This document shows, piece after piece, positions 28,887 through 41,100 of a stretch of 64,000 nt of DNA. The translations under genes and the position numbers were made by a program. This DNA comes from Paracentrotus lividus. Lineage: Eukaryota > Echinodermata > Echinoidea > Camarodonta > Echinidae. The notes under the pieces were generated by a model. That model was not told where the DNA came from and ran no database searches. It was given only the letters and a program-made list of their open reading frames with translations. The DNA lies in the NCBI GenBank assembly GCA_940671915.1, contig CALNVZ010000174.1, positions 78,728,911 to 78,792,910 on the forward strand, read 5' to 3'. Position 1 is the stretch's first letter; each line of letters opens with the position of its first letter.

Positions 28887-31851
28887 TTAAGAGGAAGTTC
28901 ACCCTGGGTTTAAATTTGTTTTTAAAAATGCAGAAAAATATGAGTGAAGGTTTGAAGAAAATTGAACAAAGAATAACGAAATTATGAAATTTAAAGTTTT
29001 GATTATGTGACGTCACATGCGAGCTGATCTCCTATGTGATCTCCTATTAGTCTAGGAGCCAGCTACAAATTTTTTTACCCCATTTTCCCTAAAAGGTTTG
29101 ACCCCTGAAAGTGATGTAGTTCAGTACAAGGATCGAGGAAATCGATGTCAACTGCTGCGACAGTGGGGGACTCGGCCCCCAGACCCACTCAAAAAACCCG
29201 TTTTGGGACATTTATTTACCCCATCTTCCCCATGGACCAAATTTTGTCAGTGGGAAGTAGTATGAATGTACATTGCAAAAATATATTAGCTGACAAAAAA
29301 TAGTGGGGGAAGTGCAGAACTGACAGCTATGGTATGGTGCAATTTATTTGTTACTTTACAATTATGATAAGGTATATCGTACGAGGAAAGGAATGAGAAG
29401 AATCGTGGACAAAAATGATCAGAAGGAATTGGAGAGGTGTGTAAGGCAGAAAGAGATATAAAAAATATATAATATTGTATACATGTAATAATGATGTCAT
29501 GAAGAAAATTGAATAATCTTTGATAAGTTCCAAAATACCAACTTTCATATACTTTTTATATGCCATTTTATTGTTTCATGAGTCACTTTTCTTGGAAAGC
29601 ATGCAGGAGTGGAGGAGGGGGAGGCAAACCAAATTTGGGGGGGGGGGTGTTTTGTGACAATTCTGAGTGCTTATTATATTATTCAGATGACTAATATTTT
29701 TTTTTAAAGATCATTATTATCTTTCACTGTATTTCTTTTCCCTCTTACAAACCCCTTCTCTTTCCTGTCCGCTTTCTCTCATCTTTTGTTCGTGATTTCC
29801 TTATTCACATCTTCGTACGGTAGGACTCATACACTCTTCTATTCAAACGATGTAATAGAAACATGAAATCAAAGTCTTGGAATTTCTGATACCACTGTTA
29901 TTACTTTTTTCTCCTCTTTGTTAAATAATTTGAATTTACATGATGTACTTTGTAAAAAAAAAAAATAATAATAAAATAAATAAAAATATATCTGGTCAAT
30001 GTGGCTATGATATTGCATTTTTCCTGAATTAATAGATTTAAAAAAAGTAATATTCCCATTGATAAATTTGATATCATTTTTCACCTTTGAAAACTATCTT
30101 GATAATTGTAGACAGTCGCACCAATTGAGTATCAAACAGATGGAAGTTGGATGCAAAAAAAAAAAAAAAAATGTACTACTAAAGTTTACATTCTAACATG
30201 CCATATATTCTTGTGGATAATTCAACAGATACTGCTAATAACACAAGTGATGAAACACGATAAACCCCTCTAAATAATTATGTAGGGGGCTTACTTTCAA
30301 TCCTGGAGTTGTCCCTGTTGTTGATCCAATATATACATGTAACAAATAAGAAATTAAGCTGATGGGCTAATATACATAATACAACACATAGTGAAACATT
30401 TGCAGTGACGGATCCAGGCACAGGCACAATATTGAAAACCACTCAGTATCTCTGTATATATTTAACCGCGCCCTATCATTCAATATTTCTGACTGCGACC
30501 CCCCCCCCCCCGACTTTATACTAACAGATCAGTGCCCTCCTTGATTTCCTAACCCTTGATCCGTAAGCTTATCTGTATTTCAATTGTGTAAAAATAAATA
30601 TAAATAAATAACACATGCCGAGCTGCACGCGAGTAAATGTAATGAACAATTTAACATTATTAAATAAATTTGATTAACACATTACGCATAGCCTTGTTTG
30701 GAGCTAAATGTATTATTACGATTACATAATGTTGTATTACGACTTATTATTTCTTGAAAGATGAATGTAAGGCCAAAGGGTGCAGGCGATTGGGGGGGGG
30801 GGGGATCTAGCAATGTCGTTGATCTGCAAGATAGCCTATAGGCCTAGATTTATCCATCTTATAGAAATTAAATGTGTATTCGAAACCTTCTTTGCCTCGA
30901 AAAGATTTTTGTATGTAATGAAAAAAACAAGAAAGAACAAAAAAAAAGCGGATGTTGCACAGTCAATTAAATTTATTACCCAATTCTCAAGACCTCTGTT
31001 TATCGAAAAACTTCCCTTAAAAATAAATAGAATAAACTAGAGATCAAAGCCTATTGAACGGGCAAGTCACCTATAATCTAATTTACAAATAAATCTAATA
31101 TATTGAATCATCAGCAGAGAACAGAGGATTGCTATGTGTTTTATATATACCATGTATACAGAGATATCATGCACACCGTTATACGTGCGGCATACTGACC
31201 CGACGCATGCGCAGTATGGGGAGAGGAGCTGTCAGTTCTGCACTTCCCCCACTATTTTTTGTCAGCTAATATATTTTTGCAATGTACATTCATACTACTT
31301 CCCACTGACAAAATTTGGTCCATGGGGAAGATGGGGTAAATAAATGTCCCAAAACGGGTTTTTTGAGTGGGTCTGGGGGCCGAGTCCCCCACTGTCGCAG
31401 CAGCTGACATCGATTTCCTCGATCCTTGTACTGAACTACATCACTTTCAGGTGTCAAACCTTTTAGGGAAAATGGGGTAAATAAATTTGTAGCTGGCTCA
31501 TAGACTATATGTGTTATGTAATGTAAATTCCATAAAATGTCATTTTTTCAGAAGATCATTATTTATTTCACCTGTGCGGTCAATATATCATCAAACCTAT
31601 GTTCAAATACCTGCCTCTATCAAATCGACCCATTCCTTTATCAAGACCCATGAAAAAATACAAATTCATGGAATTTTCATACACAACACAAGGGAGAGCT
31701 GTTCGCACGTGACGTCATAGAATCAAAATTTCAAATATTCATAGCTTGGCTATTTTGTGGTCGATTTTCTTCAAACTTTTACTCATAATTTTCTTTTATT
31801 TTTCTGCATTTTATAAAACTATTAAAATTCCAGGGTGAACTTCCCCTTTAA
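28887..31851. mobile_element. Non-autonomous transposon with long inverted arms, TTAA-bounded
   Basis: The left arm (about 28887-29336) and right arm (about 31226-31851) are inverted copies over several hundred bases. They include gaggaagttcaccctgg versus the complement of ccagggtgaacttcccc, a tgacgtca site in both, and an inner block (gtgggggaagtgcagaactg) that matches exactly. TTAA lies at both outer edges (28887-28890 and 31848-31851), as for piggyBac-type insertions. The right arm has about 190 extra bases. The middle 1.9 kb has no transposase I recognise. Confidence 0.8.
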
Positions 31852-31946
31852 GAATGAGGACTTATGCAAAATAGAAAATTGCAAGTTTGAAGAGGTTGAA
31901 AACACTGCGTAATAGCTTAGTTCACTATAGAGCATCATCTCAATTT

Positions 31947-32268
31947 TCACCATCACATCATCACCACTATCATCAACATTGCCTTCATCATCATCAGTAT
32001 AAACATCATCAACATCAATACCACAACCATCACCACAATCAACTCAATCCTCATCATCACTAATCATCATCATCACCAACATTATCAACACCACAATCAT
32101 CATCACCATCATCATCATCATCACCAACATCATCAACACCACAATCATCATCATCATCATCATTTTTGCCATCACCACCTCCATCATCATCATCGTCATC
32201 ATCATCATCATCATCACCATAACATCATCAACATCATCCTCCTCCTCCTCATCATCATCATTCCCCTC
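31947..32268 (+). repeat. (CAT/ATC)n microsatellite array
   Basis: About 320 bp dominated by atcatcatc and caccatcat with occasional changes, next to the right end of the inverted-arm element. Confidence 0.95.
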
Positions 32269-32281
32269 GTCAACAATGCCA

Positions 32282-32357
32282 TTAACCCTCTTTGTGCTTT
32301 TCTTAGAAAAGGTGAGTGAAAATTATGTAGCCATATGGCAAGCACAAAGAGGGTTAA
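32282..32357. repeat. Hairpin with perfect 18-bp stems
   Basis: ttaaccctctttgtgctt at 32282-32299 is perfectly inverted at 32340-32357, with a 40-bp loop. It could be a very short MITE. No pre-miRNA claim is made. Confidence 0.75.
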
Positions 32358-35326
32358 AACAAGTAATGAAAGGTTAAAGGCTCAATATGTTCATCTCTTA
32401 TTCAAGGTGGAATTTAATAACCGACCACTGCCACACAAGTCTGTACACACAAAAGTTCAATCTTTTCGTCTTTGCAATCGTAAGACGAACGTGATACACA
32501 TTCTAATAAACCATATTGCAAATATAATCTTCTAGTCAAAACACATATAGATGCCTACTTCATATAATAATAATAATCACTTTCTTCTCACCTTAGTGTG
32601 AACTTCTTTCATTGTAAAAACATGAATTAAATTCTGCCCTTAAAAAGAAAATTACTGCACATAAAATCTCTTTTGTTTACATGATTAGAACTATACAAGT
32701 TTTAAGATTTCTTTGATTTGTTTTTTCTACAAGATTCTGTATTTACAATCTAATGTGCTAAAATATCTAGCATGTTTCTCACTTTATACTGGTAATAAAT
32801 AAAGGGTCATTGTGACATACATTATACATACAATGTGTAAGCACAACTTCATAATAAAACGGAGTTCATGCAGCAACTAGTCACCTTTTGGAAAGGTTGT
32901 CCATACTTCAGCGACATTTTGATTTTGACTTGATTTATTCATCAGCCAAAGCCAAAGTCTGGAGGTCAACCTAATGACCAACATGAACAGCAGACTGTCA
33001 TCCAAAATCTTCAAGACACACATACAAACACACTAACATACACACACATACTCTTTTGTCTTTTATGGAATAGTACTTAAACCTAGTAAACTGTTTTACA
33101 TCATTTTATCAACAATAGTGTAAAAAGGAGAGAACTTATCATTCTTTGCTTGTAAAAATGCTTTCAGGAAAACAAATACTTGTGATGTGTTTTTCCTCAT
33201 ATGCTGTATGTTACATTTATGAAGCATGAAAGACTTGCTGTACAGAGTTTCAAATACGTTACTTTGAAGTTCTATATTCTATATTTCTATATACCTCTTC
33301 ATATAGGCAATCATCTAGAAAGATTCATTAATATTTTGTAAATATTTCTGCTATACATAAGCCAAATGACAAGTCCAAATGTCCTGAAATATTATTTTTG
33401 TCTTCAAAAGTAACAAAATTAATTGAAGCATATATCTTTTCATAGATTTGAGACAATTTACACTGCCTTACATTTAGGTTTAAATCATTGAATAAAAGAA
33501 ATTAGTATTTTCAAACCTATTTTCACTAATTAATGCAAAGATACAAATAATCTCCAGGGTGATAATGCATAGAATGTGCCAAGAGTAAATCGTACAGAAA
33601 TTGAATAAAAGTATTCAGAATATCTTTCTCCTCAGAGCTATATACACAAGAGAGAATTCTACAATATACTACAAGATATATCTCTCTTCCAGTGCAAGAG
33701 GATTAGAAGGCAAGTATGTGCATTCAATACTGATCTACATTTTCTATTAACTCTATAACTAGATTGATGGGCATTGTAAGTCCTGACAAAATCAAAGTCT
33801 GAATACTACAACATTATTAGATTCCCATCAGTTACAAATTCATACTAGTATCTTTATGAATATTTTAAGTCTGCAAGTACGACAAAAGGCTTCCTGTCAC
33901 TAAAATAAAAACTAAGGGAACTCAACATAATACTATCTCTCTGGAAAAGACTTATACCTTTCTTACATGAAATGTTAAACACAAAGATAAATAGGGGTAA
34001 TATGTATAACTATATACATGTTTTATAAATACAAATATAATTTTGTAAGTAATTTTGGGACTATACACAAAGGGAAAGGAGAGACTTTTCTGACAACTTC
34101 ATGAATAATTTGTTCTTTTTTTTCTAATCAAATTATTTTAGGGAGGTTGGGTGCTAGAATGCTAGTACACAAACAAATCAGTGCATCGAATGTATTGTAT
34201 ATCTTGTACATAAAATAACAAAATCACTGTGAAAAAGCTTACAAAAAGATCCATGATGTGTTTGTCTAGGGAAATAACAATGCGGCACAATATTCAAGAT
34301 TGTGATCTATAAACCAACACAATCAATATCTTCCTCAATTAAGCTGGATGTAAACTGAAGTAGAATAAAGATAGAAAAAACTTGCAAAGATTGTATAAAA
34401 TGACAGCACCATATTTCCATTATTGAAATGAAATGTACATGTATACAACCCATGTAGTAGCCAACAGAAAAAGTCTCCATGTGGCATAATTGCTTGAAAT
34501 GACACTTTGTCACTCTTCATTTAGCAGCATACATTCAAATATGAGCCAATATAAAGAAATGAGATGAGATGAATAATGAATTGAATTCATCATCATGGCT
34601 CTTCAATATAAACTACAAATTCAAAGCCGAAACATATAATTTATCATTTTCAAAGCAGCAAACTTGTGATATAAAGCGACTTTTTGATAAAGCCTAGTTA
34701 ATATGAAAACAAAATCAAATCATAAAATTTATATGTTATTTTGGTCTTTTGTATGAATTAATGTTTCTCAATTGAGATGAATACTATTCTTCCTTCAAAG
34801 AATGGTTAGAAATCAATTTACTGAATTCAGGTTTAATCAACATCTTCTTCTAAAAATTGCAGGAATCTGGCAGACAAAAGAAGACATTTTGTCAAATGTT
34901 CCTCAGCTTTTCTAGTACCTACAGAAGTTATGAGCTTCAGGTCAAAGATCATTTTGCAGCAAATTTGAAAATAAAGTCAATGAAAGATGACATTTTGGCT
35001 GCTCCTGTATTTCATTTTACTAAATGTATTCGTATCATATCCTTTAATACATTGGGCTGCAGTATATCTTCAACAACGTTCATAGCATCAGTTCTTTGCA
35101 AAATGGGGAGCTTGTTTGACCCAACAACTGGACAACCCTGCTTCACGACTCTTTATCCTATGTGGTGCCTGGCTTCAGTTCTTCACAGAATCAAGAACTC
35201 GTTCATTCTGACTATTGGACACCACCACATCAAGACTCTTTATCCATCTATCTAGGTCTTGGATTCAGTCATGTTCAGTCTGGCAATCAGGCATGACCCC
35301 CGCTTCAAGATGATTCTCCGTGCCGT
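32358..35326 (-). other. KIF26: Probable KIF26 3' UTR and flank
   Basis: About 2.9 kb of AT-rich sequence left of the KIF26 stop. On the minus strand the AATAAA signal I noticed is at 32934-32939 (TTTATT on the plus strand), which would give a UTR of about 2.4 kb. No protein gene is supported here. Plus-strand reading frames between 34857 and 35546 are antisense to the UTR and terminal exon. Confidence 0.45.
32934..32939 (-). terminator. KIF26: Candidate KIF26 poly(A) signal
   Basis: TTTATT on the plus strand equals AATAAA on the gene's strand, about 2.4 kb past the stop. Plausible but untested. Confidence 0.35.
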
Positions 35327-35502
35327 CTATGTTGGGCTTGGCTTCTGTCGTTTGGGTGAGCAGCACAGTAGATTTAGGCACTTGATCATGGCCAGATGGG
35401 CACGGCAGTTGATCAATCGCTCTTCCAGGCGGGCTGTCTCTTCCTCCATGGGCGCAGGGGTGAGCTCCCCGAACTGGGACTCCACTTCTTCCAGAACGTG
35501 GA
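35327..35502 (-). CDS. KIF26: KIF26 exon wK (terminal, with stop)
   Basis: The acceptor is atacacag. It encodes [40 protein letters not shown] and [16 protein letters not shown], then TAG at 35329-35327. Leu-rich helix content and phase agreement with exon wJ support it. Confidence 0.85.
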
Positions 35503-38116
35503 CTGTGTATAGGGAGGAGATGGGAAGAAAGATAAAAAAAGGTTAACTTACCACTTACAAACAGCACATTTCAGGGTTTTAAAAAAAAATTTCCTCATGG
35601 GGGCTCTTTTCAACCCTTTTGCGACAAAATCTCCTATTTGCACATGTTTTTCAATGATAATTACTGGGTATTGGAATTGTTGAGCACTTCTTAGCCTTAC
35701 AGGGGCAAAACCGCTTTTTATTTGAAGCCCCATGTATTGGGGGTTTGCTGAGTCTGATAAGGAATGTAAGGACAACAAAATTTGGGGGAAGAGACTTACA
35801 GCAGTAGCTTTATTTCATTAAACAAACCCCCTTGCAAGGTACTCCAAATGGATTATTATTATTATTTTTTTTTTAGGGGGGGGGGTGAAACTGGAACATA
35901 TGTGCAATTTGGACTACTTCCTTCATCTATATCTCTCCTTCTGCATCTTGGAATAGAGTTCTAGATAGACAGATAGACAGCATAGAATAAATGCCTACAA
36001 AAATTATTTGTGTCAACCCTGAATTCAACCCCTAGTTTCTCTTTTCAAGAAATTTTAAGGATTTCTTTTTTCCTTTTCATACAAGACTATATCGCTTCAG
36101 ATTAAATTGTTAAAGATGATTTGACTTCTGATCATATAGTTAAATGTATCTTAAATCTTCTTGTAGCTATTTCATAATAAACAGAGCATATTCATTTTTT
36201 TCACAGAAATATTCTTTCCTGCGACAATAATGAGATATCAATTGGCATGAATGGGTTCAAAGTAGGGCAAACAGATGGAATTTAGTGTTGCATAATTGTG
36301 TTTATCCCATGGCTTAAAATTGCACAATATTCAAAGGAATGGTAAAAATGAAATTACAGAAGAAATCAATCAACTCATGCAAGGAAATATAGACAGTTAG
36401 GTACATTAAATACAAATGAAAAGAGTGCTTATAATAAGGGATTAAAATAAATCCTATAATGATAATTTTCACATAAGGAAAAGGGATTAAGAAGATGATA
36501 GAGATTTTCACTATAATTGAATAATCTTTATCAGTGTGCAAAGTGGAAGGGTTACTGTTTAAAATGTATTATAATCCATTTGCCAATAAACCATTTAACA
36601 ATAAATGATAGTCACATCATAATTACATGCTTATCTCACACAAAGTATAATCATGATGGGGTATAATATGATGAACTTTATAGAAAGTAAAATAACATAA
36701 GAAGAAAAGAGGTAATGGAAAAGTGACAATGTGAATACTACAATGGTAATATAAAGCAAAATAAGTATTGAAGAGATTACACAAGACGGATAAAGAAAAT
36801 TGGATTATTGTTAAAGGGATGGCAGGGGATGAAGTTAAAATTGAAAGGATCAAAGGATTATCTGGAAATTATAGACACATAATAATTAAATTTTTAAGAA
36901 TCCACAGGAGGCACACACATGGAAAAGTGAACCAATTCAAGACTTCGAATTGTACTATTTTCTCTTTAAAACAATATAAGTCTCTGCATGAAAGGCAATA
37001 CAAGAAAGACACAACCCACACAAATCTAAAATTAAACAATTGTACAAAACTACTTATGTATTATAAATAAAGCAGTAAATAAAGGATGTCAACTAAATAT
37101 CAAGATGAAAGAGATAATAAGGAATAGATATAAATACTGCAGGTAACACATGATTTGGGATCAAAAGTAAAACAAATAAAACCATGGGTAACAAAAAATA
37201 ATGAAATGTCAAATAAAATTGCACTAGTGCAAGTAAAATGAAAAAAAAAAAAACTCATTTCTATAGCAAAAAAACAACAACTAAAGAACTATATTGCAAG
37301 GAAAGGTCTTCAACAATTTAAAATCCACTTCAGCTAACTCTAAAATGCATCAATGGAAATGTGAAAAGCCTTTACGGGCCAACTAGAAGCGGCACAGCAC
37401 TAACTCAAATTTAGAATGGTTAATATACAGGAATATATACCATGGTGTGCTGTACGTGGTTGTGACATGAATATACTATCTAGCTAGTGCAGACCAGCCC
37501 ACAATTGGCAACATTGATCGGGTGGTGCTTACGCTCAAACGGGCACTGGCCCTGGCCCTCCTGTAGCTGGGCCTCGGCTAGGGCCAGTTGGGCCCTTAGC
37601 TCACGGTGTCGGCTCTGAACCAGAGATGAGGAGCAACCGCTTGCTTCCTCACAAGTCTGACCATCAGAGATTTTGGAATGAAGCAATTTAGAGAAAAGAG
37701 AAATACCCTTTCAATGTATGGATAATTTTGTTGAAGCTTGAATAAGGGTGTGACTTAAAAAACATAGCTACAGAGAAATTCTGTTTGTTTTCATTGTTCA
37801 ATGTAAATTTAAAAATATTACACCCTGTACTATTTGGAGTCTATCACTGTCAACATTTCACGGTTGAAATTAGAAACTCCTGATTAATGTTCTTTTATCT
37901 TGTTTTACATCATATTGGTATTGGATTGGATTCCTTTCTATACAAATGATCTAACATTCAAATGTTTATGGAAAACCCAACTTTGAATAACTTGATGATC
38001 ATGAATAAATTTTTATCCTTTTGGAATCATTCATACTGGATATTCAATCCAAGATGCAAGAAATCACAGAAAGTGGCACATACTTCTCAAGAAAATGACA
38101 AAAAGAAAGAGGTGGA

Positions 38117-38190
<74 letters not shown>

Positions 38191-41100
38191 ATAAAGAATA
38201 ATGGAAGAACACTTGAATGAAAACCCTAATTAAGACAGGATGTATCACAAGATTTTTATACCTCTGGCCTTGTTGAATACCTCTCAGGTTTAGCTGGAGC
38301 ACCGTTAGACCCAGAGCTACCCAAGGTGTTAGTGTCGCAAGCCTTTTTGGGAGATTTACTTGGTGATTTAGAGGCTGATTTACTAGGTGATTTAGAGTTA
38401 GTAGTGTCCTGATGATGTTTGTAATTGAGATTAGTAGATGGAGGAGTAGCGAATGCCATTGATCCGAAGATGCGTGGTTAGAAAGAACAATGTTAATGAA
38501 ATGGAATTAGTTAAAGATGATTCATTTCCATTACAGATCACAACATATACAAGTTATGTTGTTGATGTTGATCAAATCCAGAACAAATAAGATTTCAACC
38601 ATACATTGGTAGAAATGAGATCAGACAGTCACTTACAATGGTGTCTTCACATAACACATGGAGGGGGGGGGGGGCAAGAATGAACATACCCATACCACTT
38701 TCATTCATGGTATAATAAAAGCAAGAACAACAACAAATAGAAGATATCCTAATCATCCATGCCTCATGTATTTGATAGAAAGGGGCTGCAAACTGAATGG
38801 TCAACGACATCTCAACAACAACAACACACTGCAAGCATTGGCCAGGTTATAATAGAAAAACAAGTTAAAAAACAACAACAAAACAAAAACAATAAGTGCA
38901 GCAGAAAGTCGATGTCATTTATCTTTTATTATCATTTATTATTATTTTTTTTTTTTGCATGATTGCTCTTGACCTTTCTTCTTCAGTAAAAAGTAATGGT
39001 CACTCAGCCAAAGCACAATAGAATAGAATAGAATTGTTGGGTTTTTATGAGAAGTTCATACGTTGATGACTTTTATAGCTCTACGGTCTGCTACATTGAC
39101 CGTGACAATTTTGGGAGTGCTTTATTCGAGCTTTAACCCCGTTTTCAGTGACCTGGCTTCAATGCTTGCAATGGGTTAGAAGGAACATTCCACTCCTATT
39201 TAGAGGGGTGTTTGTTTGAATGACCTTGGGAAAGAGTTCCACTGTAAGGCCTTGACAGGCTGACTCCCCACAAGGGAAGTGGGGACATCAATCTGAAGAG
39301 AGAAAGAAAGATAGATACAGATATGGTTGTGCGACACAAGCTCAGGCAACAGTTGCTCCACAGTAAATTCCTAGCAATAATCAAGCTCCTAACTTCATAT
39401 CCATAACAAAACTTGTTGTATGGCACTGTACTCTAATCCACAGGATACCATAAGTAGCTGCTGTATTTTGAGAGAGCCCACATGACCATTTTGTAATGTA
39501 ACTCTCAACTCTTATCACAACCCCAACCCTGCATTTCTAATGAAATAAAGGAGCAACTATCACCATAGCAAATGTCAAATCACCACTCAGAGACTCTAGA
39601 TCAGACCAGGGAGGGAGACAAATACTCAACTCGGCACTCTCATTATTATACAAACGAGTTGACACAACCCAAGTAGTTTTCTATCACACTTGCCAAGGCC
39701 TATTTCCTATACTCTGGGTTGGTGAGTAGGAGGGCTAATTAAAAGGGAATCACTCCAGACATGGAAGGGTATAGCAGGCTGTGTAAGATGCTTAATGACC
39801 TAACTAAGTTACCATCGATTGTACAGGGCAAGTATATTCACAGGAGGATTTTTCTCCACGGTTTGGTAGTAATCACTTAAATTGTGGAAGTGCATGGTTT
39901 CCAATGAATAGAACAAAGTGTTCCCCTTTAATCTACTATCATAACCAAATTACAATGAGTAAAAGTGATAAGAGTTCTTGGGTTAATGGTGGAAATATTA
40001 GAAACCCACCTCCATACGAGTGTGTGAAACAATCAAATCATGGCAATTACAACATGTCTGGAACAGTATTTGATCATTATATTGTAAAAATATTACCATC
40101 ATTGAAGAATGAAATATCACCCCCTTCACATGTATACATCAAATACAAAGAAGTTGAACTTGCCAGAATTCTTAATGTACGAGATGAACATGACTCAGAA
40201 TTATATGAAGATTTTTCTTACCTTGATGGTTTCTGGTCTTTGTTGCTGGATACGATGAGGATCGTCCACCTCGTAAACCTTGAGTTCAACACCCTCTTCG
40301 TTTGGTAGGATGGGTCTAGGGGGCAGGTCTTTCCAGCGACTGGACTTGCTGCTTCCTGTAGAAGGACCACAGTCAGATGCAGAAGAACGGGGTACACTAC
40401 GACTTCTTCGTGCTCCTAGGGGGGGGGGGGGAGTAATGACATTTAAGAATTTGAGAGGTTACATACATTGTGAAAACCTTTTATTTATTTATTTTTCACA
40501 TTCAGGACAATGTCCATTTTCGAGGTAAGCTTTCACTTACTTCATCTACAAGCTTCTTTAAAAATGGAGTACTTGTTGATAATACATAGCATGATACAAT
40601 CACAGTATTTCATTATCATATGTTTTTTCAATTTGTATACATAGAAGTAATATGTTATGTCATATTGCAAGACTTTTTTTTGTATTCAAAAGATTCTCAT
40701 TCAGAATTTTTAGAACTTGGGATAGAAACTATTTCATTCCATAACTGAAACCTTTAGAAGAACTTCAGCAAAAGTGATATCTCCTTTAAATGTTTTGATG
40801 TCACTTACCTCCAAATTTCTTTCTTGGTAGTTTGCTGCCTTTTGCCTTGCCACTGGAGGAGCATTCACTGAGTGAGTCATGAGCAGAGGAGCAGCTTGCT
40901 GTGTTTTCACTGTCCCTCAGCATACTCTCATATCCACTACTGGTACCGCTAGCACCATGTAGCCTTCTCACTCCCTTAGAAGCAGGGACACTATCACTGA
41001 ATGTGCTGCTGTTATCACTGCCATGCCCACTGCTGGAACTCTTGGTTGTCCTCGGCTTGGTGACCGTGGAGTAAGGAGAGAGAATGGCAGGCTTGGAGTT

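Noticed and set aside
31947..32268. Periodic CAT array as a possible CRISPR-like or coding repeat
   Set aside because: A simple trinucleotide microsatellite with no spacer structure.
34857..35546. Two plus-strand ORFs (132 and 95 codons)
   Set aside because: They are antisense to the KIF26 3' UTR and exon wK; the minus-strand reading has splice sites, phase fit and helical Leu-rich content.
35265..35567. 100-codon minus-strand ORF over KIF26 exon wK
   Set aside because: It is in another frame from the spliced reading and crosses the acceptor; the phase-matched frame ends at 35327.
38256..38459. KIF26 exon wI starting at the Met at 38459
   Set aside because: There is no AG acceptor upstream in that stretch; catcatcag before 38408 with a tactaat branch-like site fits the phase of exon wH.
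39904..40308. 134-codon plus-strand ORF
   Set aside because: Antisense to exon wH, no motif and AT-driven composition.
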